In this document: positions 1 to 7,789 of the stretch, piece by piece | Layout of the letters: every line of letters begins with the position of its first letter | How positions within the stretch are numbered: position 1 is the first letter of the stretch | Source: Nocardioides marmorisolisilvae | Lineage (GTDB): Bacteria; Actinomycetota; Actinomycetes; Propionibacteriales; Nocardioidaceae | NCBI RefSeq assembly: GCF_031656915.1 | Contig: NZ_CP134227.1 | Location: forward strand, 3,596,001 to 3,660,000 | Reading direction: 5' to 3' | DNA length: 64,000 nt | Translations under genes and position numbers: made by a program | The notes under the pieces: model-generated | The model's database searches: none | The model's input: only the letters and a program-made list of their open reading frames with translations | What the model was told of the DNA's origin: nothing

Positions 1-1
1 G

Positions 2-400
2 AACCCCGAAGATCTCACCGAGAACCAGCAGACCAAGCTGGCTTGGATCGCGGCCACCGATCCGCGGTTGTATCGCGCCTATCTGCTCAAAGAAGGCCTG
101 CGGCTGGTCTTCCGACTACCCCACGCGGCAGCCGCCGAGGCCCTGGACCGGTGGATCAGCTGGGCGCGACGCTGCCGGATCCCGGCGTTCGTGAAACTGC
201 AGAAGAGCATCGTCAAGCACCGTTCCCGGATCCTCGCCGCGATCGAGCACAACCTGTCCAACGGGCTGATCGAGTCGACCAACACCAAGATCCGGCTGCT
301 GACCAGGATGGCGTTCGGGTTCCACTCCGCCGAGGCATTGATCGCGCTGGCGATGCTCACCCTCGGCGGGCACCGACCCGCCCTCCCGGGCCGCAACTAA
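2..400 (+). CDS. ISL3-family transposase, C-terminal part (cut by window edge)
   Basis: The reading frame is open from the window edge and ends in TAA at 398-400. It gives about 132 residues typical of the DDE transposase C-terminus of ISL3-like elements. After helical residues comes NGLIESTNTKIRLLTRMAFG, containing the E of the DDE triad (the IEStN motif), then FHSAEALIALAMLTLGG. The 5' portion lies outside the window, so whether the gene is intact is unknown. Only 28 nt separate its stop from the TTG start of the next gene, so the right end of the element must lie very close to, or overlap, the control region of the defence operon. The family call rests on recalled motif similarity. I could not identify the terminal inverted repeat. 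Confidence 0.8.
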   Translation, partial: NPEDLTENQQTKLAWIAATDPRLYRAYLLKEGLRLVFRLPHAAAAEALDRWISWARRCRIPAFVKLQKSIVKHRSRILAAIEHNLSNGLIESTNTKIRLLTRMAFGFHSAEALIALAMLTLGGHRPALPGRN

Positions 401-414
401 CCCACAGATCAGTC

Positions 415-420
415 AGGAGG
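415..420 (+). promoter_or_regulatory. Shine-Dalgarno that fixes a TTG start
   Basis: A perfect AGGAGG lies 8 nt before TTG at 429. No ATG or GTG is as well placed, so the site supports the TTG start. The downstream protein has a full nuclease-domain N-terminus when read from there. Confidence 0.75.
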
Positions 421-428
421 GCCATATT

Positions 429-1706
429 TTGAAGGTCACGCCTACGCCCGACGATGCGGGCGCGGAGGCAATGGACAGATTCGATTGGCAGTGCGCGATG
501 GCGACCGCTGATCTGCTCGCGGTCTACACCGAGCTGCTAAAGGCCGGGCGGACAATCGGCGAGGTTGCGGTCGAGCTGATCTGTGAACACCACGAAGACT
601 GGGCTCTGTTACTGGGTGACGATGCGGACATTGTTTCTGCGAAGCATCTTGAGCGTGAGTTCGGTACGTACAGCACGTTGAAGCAGGTGCTTGATGATGG
701 CGGTGTCCTGCATCTGTTCGACCGCTGGGTTGCTTTGAAGCAGTCACCGACGTGCCGGGTGATGACGACCCCGAGCTTGAGTGGCGACGCACGCCAGCTC
801 GAGAAGGCCTGTGAGCACTTCGCCGGCCAGCAGGGGAACCTTGAGTTTGGGGAGTTCGAGGGGATCCTGACCAAGTTGGCGGCTGAGATTGTCCGGCGGC
901 GGACGGTGAAGGCGAAGTCGGCGGACCCGAAGTCGGAGATTGTGTTCGTTCCGGAGAGTGCGGAAACCCTTGCTGCGTTTCTTCGCGTTCTTCGGTTCAC
1001 TCACAGTCGCCCGTTCCGGGATGACTTGGCGTACTCAGCGGGCGATAGGTACGCAATGCCGGTGGCTGTGGCGTTGGGTCATGCGGAAGCGGCTGACGCG
1101 ATCTGGGAGGCGTTGATGAACGTGGTCCGGGAGCGGATGCGGGCTGCGGGTCCAGAGCCTCGGGCGGCGTTGCCTTTGGTGTTGGGCGCCAGGGATGAGC
1201 CCGGATTCGAGAAGCGGATGCTGACGTTGGCGGATGTGGAGACGATTGTCGGTGTGGCGGTTGCGAACCCGTCTGGGTATCGGCGGTTGCCGAAAAAGGT
1301 CCTGACGTCGAAGGTTGCGGTAAAGATGAGCGCCGGCGGTTGTTCGGACACCGCGATTGCGCGTGCCGAGAGCTTGCGGCTTCAGTTCCGTTCGCACTGG
1401 CGCACGGTGAATTCGGGACCGAGCAAGGTCACGGCACGTCGAAACGTTGAGAACGCGTTGCATCGGATTGCGGACGAAGAAGCGGCCGCGGTGTCCGGGG
1501 GCCCTCAACCGTGGGGTCAGAGGTTGTGGTCTGCGGTTCAGGTGCGGATCGATGCTTTTGAGGGCAACGCGAAGGCGCACGGCCTGGACTCAAACCTGCT
1601 CCTTGGTGGTGTCGCGGAGCTGTCGAACAAGTGCCTGGTGTGGTTCTCGCCGAGCTTTGACGCTGACACTGTGATGCGCGAGACGGCAGAGAAGGCATCG
1701 TCATGA
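429..1706 (+). CDS. Putative effector nuclease (DUF4297/Cap4-like, PD-(D/E)xK) of an ABC three-component system
   Basis: This 425-residue protein starts at TTG behind a perfect SD. Its N-terminal part has the layout of DUF4297/Cap4-type dsDNA nucleases: FDWQ at 18-21, a helix, CEHHEDW at 52-58 (acidic E53, E56, D57), then the strand IVSAKH at 68-73 with K72 as the likely catalytic lysine. The remaining ~300 residues are not recognised and may be the C-terminal domain that contacts the partner proteins. It overlaps the next gene by 4 nt (ATGA), so the products are probably made together. In ABC-3C systems such a nuclease is the effector controlled by an ABC ATPase. The nuclease assignment is inference from motif spacing, and the C-terminal domain is unassigned. 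Confidence 0.62.
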   Translation: MKVTPTPDDAGAEAMDRFDWQCAMATADLLAVYTELLKAGRTIGEVAVELICEHHEDWALLLGDDADIVSAKHLEREFGTYSTLKQVLDDGGVLHLFDRWVALKQSPTCRVMTTPSLSGDARQLEKACEHFAGQQGNLEFGEFEGILTKLAAEIVRRRTVKAKSADPKSEIVFVPESAETLAAFLRVLRFTHSRPFRDDLAYSAGDRYAMPVAVALGHAEAADAIWEALMNVVRERMRAAGPEPRAALPLVLGARDEPGFEKRMLTLADVETIVGVAVANPSGYRRLPKKVLTSKVAVKMSAGGCSDTAIARAESLRLQFRSHWRTVNSGPSKVTARRNVENALHRIADEEAAAVSGGPQPWGQRLWSAVQVRIDAFEGNAKAHGLDSNLLLGGVAELSNKCLVWFSPSFDADTVMRETAEKASS

Positions 1707-2275
1707 CCCGGTCTTTCGAGGAACTCGATGAGCTCCAGTGGGAACTTGACGACCTTGCCTATCACCAGATTCGGGTGCTGTTGCTGGTCGCGGCGGTGGC
1801 TGCGGAACCGAAGCACAACCGGAAGCTGGATGGGCTGACCAAGCTCGCGAAGCTCGACTTCTTCGTCCGATACCCCGCACTCGCGACCGCGGTTCTTGAC
1901 GACCTTGAACCGGATGAGCGGATGCATTTGAGTGAAGAAGACCTGTCGAACCCGACGACGGTTCAGGACCCGATGACGAGGTACAAGTACGGGCCCTGGG
2001 ATGACCGGTACTACCCGGTCATCGGTGCGCTGGTCGCCCGCGGCTTGTTGAAGTACGGCACCGGTGCGCGTGGAAGCGTCTCGCTTCTCCCGACCCCTCT
2101 TGGGAAGCAGTTAGCGACCGAGCTCGCCGGAGACGGCGTGTGGCATGAGGTCGCTGACCGGTGCGCTGCGATCGCGGAAGCGTCACGCGGCATGACCGGA
2201 AACGCGCTAAAGGAACTCATCTACGAGAGGCTTGCAGAGCTAATGGATCGGCCGCACCGTCAGGTGATTTCGTGA
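1703..2275 (+). CDS. Small middle component (winged-helix-like) of the ABC three-component system
   Basis: This 190-residue protein overlaps both neighbours by 4 nt (ATGA upstream, GTGA downstream). It begins with an acidic helix (EELDELQWELDDL) and then has the segment LTKLAKLDFFVRYPALATAV at about 46-65. That KLDFFxRYP stretch is characteristic, as I recall, of the ABC-3C middle components that link effector and ATPase. A later YYPVIGALVARGLLKY...VSLLPTPLGKQLA segment looks like the recognition helix and wing of a winged helix (about 107-138). No catalytic motif is visible. Its place between nuclease and ATPase supports an adaptor role. It could otherwise be a DNA-binding regulator of the operon. 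Confidence 0.6.
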   Translation: MTRSFEELDELQWELDDLAYHQIRVLLLVAAVAAEPKHNRKLDGLTKLAKLDFFVRYPALATAVLDDLEPDERMHLSEEDLSNPTTVQDPMTRYKYGPWDDRYYPVIGALVARGLLKYGTGARGSVSLLPTPLGKQLATELAGDGVWHEVADRCAAIAEASRGMTGNALKELIYERLAELMDRPHRQVIS

Positions 2276-4200
2276 CCAGCCGATTTCGGATCGACCAGTT
2301 CAGGCTGGAGACCGTCGAAGGGCCGGTCACCTACAACTTCACTGACGATCTGACTGTCCTTGCCGGTGACACCGGTGTCGGCAAGACGACGCTGTTCGAG
2401 CTCATCAAGTTCGCGCTCGGTGGCGACGGCCTCATCGCGCCGGTGGCAGCGAAGAACGTTTCCGAGGTCCATCTGAGCATTCAGGTCGGAACCGAGCGGC
2501 TCCAGTTGAGCCGTGAGCTCGATGGCGACCGGCGCAAGAACATGCGGGTCACCGACCTGATTACTGGTGACGTTCGCCCGAAGGTCGCCGTGAGCAGCGA
2601 CAAGGAAACAACGGTCAGCGGCATCCTGTTGAGTGCGCTCGGGTTGTCGACGACGATGCGGGCCGCCGCGCGTTCACCTGGCAGCAGCCGCAAGGGTGCG
2701 CTCATCACGTTCTACGACCTGTTCAAGTACATGTACGTGCCGCAGGCGGCCATCAACCAGGACATCGCTGGCAGCAGAGACACCTACTACGAGCCGAAAC
2801 GAAAGTCAGTGTTCGAGCTTCTCTTCGGCCTCACCGACGCCGAGGTCCTCGACATGCAGTCGGAGCTGAACGACCTGAACGGCAAGGTCGCCGAGGCGAA
2901 TCGTGAAGCCGAGACCATCAACCAGTTCCTCACCCACAGCGGCATGAAATTGCGGATCGACGCAGAACTGGCACTCGCTCAAGCAATCAAGGAGGAGAAG
3001 GAGGGGCAAGACGCCCTCATCCACCTCGCGAGCGAGGTCGAAGAGGTCGTCGACCGCGAGACCCAGGTCCTTCGCGAACTGCTGACCGACAGCGAGCGAG
3101 CCCTGAACGACGCGCAAGAGCTCGTGTCGTCACTGGACCGCGAAGAAGCGCAGTACCGCGCTGAGCGTCACCAAGTCGAACAAGACATCACGCGCCTCCA
3201 TCAGATGGCAAGTGCCGGGCAGCGGCTCGCGAACATCGAGTTCGTCGTATGCCCCCGCTGCACTCAGTCACTGAACCAACGCCAGGTACCGGACGACGTG
3301 TGCCGCGTCTGCATGCAGCACGACAGCGTCAAGAACCTCACACGCGGCCAGTACGAGACGGCCCAACTAGTCGACCAGGTCGAAGAGGTCGATCTGCAGC
3401 TGACGGTCATCGCGAAGCAAGCTAGCGATGCCGCCGAAGCTGTTCAGAACCGCAGGAACCTGGTCAGCTCCCTGACTGCCCAGATCGAGAGGCGCACCGC
3501 GAACCGGGTCACACCGCGCCTCCAGGCGTACACCGACGCGGCAGCCAAGGCCGCACGCGCCAAGGCACAACAAGAGCATCTCGAAGAGGTCCTGCAGCGT
3601 TGGGACAGGGCCAGCGACCTCCAAACCGTGGCCGAGACACTCGAGAGCCAGCGCAGCGCACTCAAGACCGCGATCGGCGCTGCGAAGTCCGCGTTGGACG
3701 AGCGACGACGCAGCGTGCTCAGCCAGCTCACCGACGAATTCGCCACGACGGTCGCAGCGTTCCGCATCCCTGCCAGCCAAGGCGCCACCATCGACCCCAA
3801 GACCTACCTCCCGCTGCTCGACGGACAGCCCTTCAACCAAGTCAGCTCCGCCGGCGGCATCGCGACAGCAACACAGGTCGCGTACTGGATGTCGCTCGTG
3901 GCGGTCGCCATACGTCTCAACGACACCGCGTACCCGGCGTTCTTGATGATCGACAGCCCGCGGTTGGCGGTCAGCAGCACCGAGGACATCTCTGGCCAGA
4001 TGTACTCGCGATTCGTAACACAGGTAGGCGTCGTCCCGAACCGACTTCAGTTCATCGTCGCCGACAATGAGATGCCGAAGGACTACGTCCGTCGGTTCAC
4101 GGAGTTCAAGTTCTCGTACGAAGACCCGACCATCAGTACGGTCGAACATCCCGGCCCGGCAGACGTCGTGCCACTTACTGCCGAGTCCGACCCGGCCTAA
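2272..4200 (+). CDS. Rad50/RecN-like ABC ATPase (DUF3732-like) of the ABC three-component system
   Basis: I take GTG 2272 as the start (642 aa), overlapping the previous stop. The earlier in-frame GTG at 2161 would run deep into the middle-component gene. Walker A is GDTGVGKTT at 32-40. Long charged helices (about 200-310 and 360-500) surround two CxxC pairs, C327-C330 and C344-C347, resembling a zinc hook or zinc ribbon. The C-terminal half has a signature-like VSSAGG at 524-529, Walker B FLMIDSPR with D561, and a switch-like FIVADNEMP. This is the split-head, coiled-coil layout of SMC/Rad50 ATPases. In ABC-3C systems the ATPase is the proposed sensor or gate for the effector. The missing classical LSGGE motif is common in this branch. 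Confidence 0.72.
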   Translation: MTSRFRIDQFRLETVEGPVTYNFTDDLTVLAGDTGVGKTTLFELIKFALGGDGLIAPVAAKNVSEVHLSIQVGTERLQLSRELDGDRRKNMRVTDLITGDVRPKVAVSSDKETTVSGILLSALGLSTTMRAAARSPGSSRKGALITFYDLFKYMYVPQAAINQDIAGSRDTYYEPKRKSVFELLFGLTDAEVLDMQSELNDLNGKVAEANREAETINQFLTHSGMKLRIDAELALAQAIKEEKEGQDALIHLASEVEEVVDRETQVLRELLTDSERALNDAQELVSSLDREEAQYRAERHQVEQDITRLHQMASAGQRLANIEFVVCPRCTQSLNQRQVPDDVCRVCMQHDSVKNLTRGQYETAQLVDQVEEVDLQLTVIAKQASDAAEAVQNRRNLVSSLTAQIERRTANRVTPRLQAYTDAAAKAARAKAQQEHLEEVLQRWDRASDLQTVAETLESQRSALKTAIGAAKSALDERRRSVLSQLTDEFATTVAAFRIPASQGATIDPKTYLPLLDGQPFNQVSSAGGIATATQVAYWMSLVAVAIRLNDTAYPAFLMIDSPRLAVSSTEDISGQMYSRFVTQVGVVPNRLQFIVADNEMPKDYVRRFTEFKFSYEDPTISTVEHPGPADVVPLTAESDPA

Positions 4201-4248
4201 TGAGCCTGTCTGCAAGTCGCGTCATTTCGCCATGGCAGCCTAAGCGCC

Positions 4249-4749
4249 ATGGACGTTGACGTACTGGATCGACTTCTGCCGATCGTCACATTGGTGATCG
4301 GCGCTTTGCTGACGTTCTTCCTACAGCGCTCGGAAGGTGGGTACACCCGTCGTCTTGCGGCAGGTGACCTGCTAGCCGACCTGAGTCGCCAAGTCTGGTC
4401 GAGGAGCGAACCCGACGGCTGGATGAGCTTTCAGGTGTATCTGGGCCGGCTGCGCGTCTACCTGCGTGAGGCGGGCGTGCCGGAACGGGTGACCAGATCG
4501 TTGTCAGAGGCCGCTGAGGCCTACTGGTCGGCTGTCGAGGAGATTCGAGGATCCGATGGCCAGGAGTCCTGGGCGATGCCGGACAGCCACGTGGCGCAGA
4601 CCCTGAACATCGCTGAGAACCGAGTTCACATGTTCCTGCGCACGGGCTTGCGTTGGCGGCTCGGTGAATGGCGGCAGAGGCGTCAGGTTGTCAGATGGGT
4701 GACCGACGCACAAGAAGCTGAACGGAAGGCAAAGCAGGGGAGCGGATGA
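4249..4749 (+). CDS. Small membrane-anchored protein of unknown function
   Basis: This 166-residue protein has one N-terminal membrane segment (LLPIVTLVIGALLTFFLQR, about 9-27). A mostly helical, charged cytosolic domain follows, with many W and R residues (RWRLGEWRQRRQVVRW near 135-150). I recognise no family. It follows the ABC operon by 48 nt on the same strand and could be an accessory gene of the defence locus, but no overlap links it. The copies of CGCCATGG at 4228-4235 and 4245-4252, the second covering the start codon, are probably chance. Confidence 0.55.
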   Translation: MDVDVLDRLLPIVTLVIGALLTFFLQRSEGGYTRRLAAGDLLADLSRQVWSRSEPDGWMSFQVYLGRLRVYLREAGVPERVTRSLSEAAEAYWSAVEEIRGSDGQESWAMPDSHVAQTLNIAENRVHMFLRTGLRWRLGEWRQRRQVVRWVTDAQEAERKAKQGSG

Positions 4750-4995
4750 TCTCCTGAATCGGAACAGTTCGGGCCAGTGTCGTCGGCGAGGGCCGTCACA
4801 TCGGTCTGAGGCTCGAACGCCGCACGCTCCGCTGGTTCGACACGACCAGGTCCGTGCGATATCTGCAACCCAGACGGACCCGCGTCACACCGCCGCGGAT
4901 GCCGCGACCTCGTGTCGTATCCGAGCGCCTCGTTCGTGGTTAGCGTGAGAGGTCGCCTTGGAAGGCGCCGCCACGACAACGGAGGATGCAGACCG

Positions 4996-5805
4996 ATGCC
5001 GCACCCACAGTCGAAGATCCACCGCGTGTTCGAACTCATCGAGCCGATCGCCACGACCACGTTCTCCCAGGGTCCGACCGAGGAGTTCCTCGCCCTCGGT
5101 ATGCGGAACTACTGGGACGGATATTTCGCAGGCCGGGCCGCGCCGTTGGGGTTGGCGCCTGCCGAGGTGGTGGACGCGGTCTTCTACAACTTCGCCGACG
5201 GCGAGGTGGCGCGCCACATTCCCTGGGTCTGGGGCATCACCACGCCGCAGGAGGCGATCGCGGTGCGCGAGCGGGGTAGCGCCGCGGCGCTGCGGCAGCG
5301 GATCGGGAACCTCGCCAACTCTCCCCGGGTTGCGCACGTTGCCGACCTCGCCACCCGAGCGGCGGTCAGCGCGCCGATCGAGGGTCGGGCGTTGTATGCC
5401 GGACTTCGAGCACTGGCCGTGCCCAGGGACCCGGTGGCGAGGCTGTGGCACGCGGCGACACTCCTACGCGAGCACCGCGGAGATGGCCACAACATCATCC
5501 TTGCCGCCCACGGCATCGGCGGCGGCGAGTCCCACGTCTTGATGGCGCTCACCATGGGGATGCGGGCCGAGGAGTTCGGTCGGATCAACCACCTGCCCCC
5601 GGCACGGGTGGTCGCAGTCGTCGACCGGTTGCGGGCACGCGGACTCGTGGACGCCGAAGGGTGGTTCACCGACGCTGGTCGCGACCTCCGGGAGAAGATC
5701 GAGAGCCAGACCGACGAACTGGCAAGACCGCCCTATGACGTACTCAGCGCGGGCGACCTCGACGAGCTGATCACCGGGCTCGAGTCGATTGCGGCTTCTT
5801 TGTAG
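4996..5805 (+). CDS. SCO6745-family protein (winged-helix, MarR-like)
   Basis: The ATG at 4996 has GGAGG ten nt upstream and gives 269 residues. The N-terminal part (FFSQGPTEEFLALGM-like and MRNYWDGYFAGRAAPLG) and the segment VVDAVFYNFADGEVARHIPW match what I recall of the actinobacterial SCO6745/HTH_67 family. The C-terminal half has a helix-turn-helix-like LPPARVVAVVDRLRARGLVD followed by a wing (AEGWFTDAGRDLREKIE). The role of the family is unknown; a transcription-factor function is often assumed from the fold. It is a single-gene unit. The 246 nt before it (4750-4995) hold no other gene that I can support. Confidence 0.7.
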   Translation: MPHPQSKIHRVFELIEPIATTTFSQGPTEEFLALGMRNYWDGYFAGRAAPLGLAPAEVVDAVFYNFADGEVARHIPWVWGITTPQEAIAVRERGSAAALRQRIGNLANSPRVAHVADLATRAAVSAPIEGRALYAGLRALAVPRDPVARLWHAATLLREHRGDGHNIILAAHGIGGGESHVLMALTMGMRAEEFGRINHLPPARVVAVVDRLRARGLVDAEGWFTDAGRDLREKIESQTDELARPPYDVLSAGDLDELITGLESIAASL

Positions 5806-5946
5806 GCCGCTTTTCGCCCATCGACGCGCGTCATACAGCGTTTGCGCACCCGCCGTCGAAGGCGTTTCGCGAGTGGGGTCTACCGTTGCAGACTGGCGGA
5901 TGGCCGGAGCCCACTGTCGGCGCGACAGGATGCGAGGTGTAAGCCC

Positions 5947-6165
5947 ATGTCAGAGATTCAGCTGCGGGTTCGCCTCGTGAGTGGTGATCAACTCGACGTC
6001 AGGTTTGAGGGTGATGGCGAGGAGGACGAGGTCATCGAGCGAGTCGTCGCAACCCTTGCGAATGATTCCGGCGCGCTTCGCTGCACCCATGGTGGCCGGC
6101 TGCTCGTGCTCTACGGGAGGGGCGTGGCCACCGTCGAGATAGCACCGCGCGGCGCAGTTCTTTGA
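5947..6165 (+). CDS. Small hypothetical protein
   Basis: Read from ATG 5947 this is a 72-residue, acidic, beta-rich protein (IQLRVRLVSGDQLDVRFEGDGEEDEVIERVVATLA...). A weak GAGG-like sequence precedes it. The alternating hydrophobic pattern and lack of rare codons suggest a real gene, and its first half resembles a ubiquitin-like or beta-grasp strand order. I recognise no family. An in-frame start at 5842 would add 35 arginine-rich residues that look non-coding. Confidence 0.45.
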   Translation: MSEIQLRVRLVSGDQLDVRFEGDGEEDEVIERVVATLANDSGALRCTHGGRLLVLYGRGVATVEIAPRGAVL

Positions 6166-6265
6166 CCGCATCGCCAGCTGGTCGGCTCGTAGTGCCGCAC
6201 GGAAATATCCGCGTCGCTCGCGGTGCCAGTCGCGCCCTTGTCGGATGTCGGGGGATCGGGCCGGC

Positions 6266-6901
6266 TCAGTCGAGTAGCGCGATCAACTGCCCGGCGAGCC
6301 AGGTCTCGTATTCGGTCGGCGACCAGCCGCGACGACGTACCAGCCGGTCGTAGCAGTCCGGGGAGTTCAGGGTCCACACCGCGTCGATCAACCAGGGCAA
6401 GCCGTTCTCGTCCGCGTGGTGCTCGGGGAGACCGATCCGGTCGCGCATTCCGGTGATCGCGCGGGCCGTGCCGACGTACCGTTCCTGCTCGATGGTCGCG
6501 GTGAACTCGAGGAGGGTGGCGTCGGTGCCGTGCGCTAGGAGCGCACCGAGCAGCGGCCCGGCCCGTTCGGCGAGAAGCCGTACCCAACCGGCGTATGCAT
6601 TCGCGAACGCAGGCCGGTCGCCGGCTTCAAATATGGCTTGGAACTCCGGTCGGTCGCTCATCGTCACGGCCGCGTCGTCACCGGCCATCATCTGGTCATA
6701 GACCACCTTGACCACAGCCGCCTTGTTTCCGACCGAGTTGTAGACCGTCTGCGGGCTGACCCCCGCCGCAGCTGCCAGCGTGGCGACGGTCATCGCGGAG
6801 TACCCGCCGTGGAGGAGCAGGTCACGCGCGGTCTCCACGATCGATGCCCGGGTCCGCCGCGCACGCTCGATCCGAATGGAGCTGTCGTAGGGCCTTGGCA
6901 T
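6266..6901 (-). CDS. TetR-family regulator
   Basis: This 211-residue protein has a typical TetR DNA-binding N-terminus: RARRTRASIVETARDLLLHG, then AMTVATLAAAAGVSPQTVYNSVGNKAAVVKVVYD (HTH about 33-65). The C-terminal ligand domain is helical and has no assignable ligand. It is divergent from a SnoaL-like gene across a 67-nt gap that contains a clear dyad (6921-6950), so it most likely represses itself and that gene. Confidence 0.9.
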   Translation of the reverse strand: MPRPYDSSIRIERARRTRASIVETARDLLLHGGYSAMTVATLAAAAGVSPQTVYNSVGNKAAVVKVVYDQMMAGDDAAVTMSDRPEFQAIFEAGDRPAFANAYAGWVRLLAERAGPLLGALLAHGTDATLLEFTATIEQERYVGTARAITGMRDRIGLPEHHADENGLPWLIDAVWTLNSPDCYDRLVRRRGWSPTEYETWLAGQLIALLD

Positions 6902-6920
6902 GCCGCCCCTAGTTCGTTAG

Positions 6921-6950
6921 ATTCCAATTCCATTGGAATAACATTCCAAT
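6921..6950. promoter_or_regulatory. Dyad operator between TetR and SnoaL-like genes
   Basis: ATTCCAAT (6921-6928) and ATTGGAAT (6932-6939) form a perfect 8-bp inverted repeat with a 3-bp spacer. A third copy of ATTCCAAT follows at 6943-6950. The site lies between divergent starts at 6901 and 6969, where a TetR autoregulatory operator is expected. Confidence 0.7.
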
Positions 6951-6968
6951 CCCTGTAGGAGTGTAGCC

Positions 6969-7403
6969 ATGAACCCGAATCAAGCGCAGGCGGCGGCCCT
7001 ACGCGTCTTCGACGCCATCAACTCCGGTGACCTGGACTGTCTCGAGGATCTGGTCACCGACGACTTCGTCGATCACGGCTCACCGTTTCCCCTTCCACCG
7101 GGCCCGGCCGGCTACCGGCAGATCCTCATCTTCGTCACCCAGGTGCTTCGGATCAGGTACGACATCGAGGACGTGTTCTCGACCGAGGACCGGGTTGTGC
7201 TGCGAGCGGTGGCACACGGCGTCGGGGTCGACGCTGTGCACGGACCGGGTGCGGAGGGCGGGAGCTACTCGATGGCCACCGCGCACATCTACCGCACTGA
7301 GGGCGGCCGGCTCGCCGAGCATTGGGGCGTCCGCGACGAGTACGGCGCACGCCTCCAGCTCGGCACCATCAAGGCCCCGGACCCGATGCCGCTCGGCCGC
7401 TGA
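6969..7403 (+). CDS. SnoaL-like (ester cyclase / NTF2-fold) protein
   Basis: This 144-residue protein starts 7 nt after TAGGAG. The pattern AALRVFDAINSGDLDCLEDLVTDDFVDHG...PGPAGYRQILIFVTQ, with the late GGRLAEHWGVRDEYG, is that of the SnoaL-like polyketide cyclase/NTF2 superfamily. Members are small alpha+beta barrels that bind a hydrophobic ligand, and many are enzymes of unknown reaction. Its divergent TetR neighbour and shared dyad suggest induction by a small molecule that this protein may bind or modify. Confidence 0.8.
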   Translation: MNPNQAQAAALRVFDAINSGDLDCLEDLVTDDFVDHGSPFPLPPGPAGYRQILIFVTQVLRIRYDIEDVFSTEDRVVLRAVAHGVGVDAVHGPGAEGGSYSMATAHIYRTEGGRLAEHWGVRDEYGARLQLGTIKAPDPMPLGR

Positions 7404-7751
7404 CTCAAGTCGGTGGCGGGGCACCACGCCGAGACGAGACCCCTGCGGGATCAGGCGACTCGACCGCAGCGCGGTCTCCGAGCAAAACGCGGGCCGCGAC
7501 GGCGAATGCTCAAGTTGTCGCGCGCACCTCGTTCCTGGACGGAGGCCCACTGCCCAGCTGTCGGCGCAGATGGTCCCGCATGCTCCACCGATCGATGGTT
7601 CAGATGGACTGGACGTGGAAGCGCCACCGATCCAGCACTAGCCAACCGGAGTTGGGACTCCGACTGGGCACGGAACCCGACCTGATCAGGATGGACGGAG
7701 GGTCTGTCACAGACCCGTGAATCACCTGTAGTTGCACAGGCGCGTCAGCGC
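7404..7751. other. Intergenic stretch, probably containing one end of the IS110 element
   Basis: No coding region with a plausible start, ribosome site and protein-like composition is visible on either strand. The right-hand part should include the transposase-3' end of the neighbouring IS110-family element. I could not place the junction because such elements lack clear inverted repeats. Confidence 0.4.
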
Positions 7752-7769
7752 GTCGGGCGGCAGCCCGAC
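7752..7769 (-). terminator. Hairpin downstream of the IS110 transposase
   Basis: GTCGGGC (7752-7758) and GCCCGAC (7763-7769) form a perfect 7-bp stem with a GGCA loop, 21 nt after the transposase stop (minus strand). There is no long U tract, so it may be a weak terminator or an RNA structure of the element end. Confidence 0.5.
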
Positions 7770-7789
7770 ACTTTGGTTCCTCGTGCGGC

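Noticed and set aside
2161-2271. Longer form of the ABC ATPase from GTG 2161
   Set aside because: It would overlap the middle-component gene by 115 nt and add residues without family features. GTG 2272 gives the usual 4-nt coupling.
4228-4252. CGCCATGG pair as an operator over the start of the membrane protein gene
   Set aside because: CCATGG is itself a palindrome that arises by chance around ATG codons, and no regulator is linked to it.
7413-7720. Several open frames between the SnoaL-like gene and the IS110 element
   Set aside because: They overlap each other in different frames, are rich in Arg, Pro and Ser, and lack ribosome sites, as expected for chance frames in high-GC DNA.
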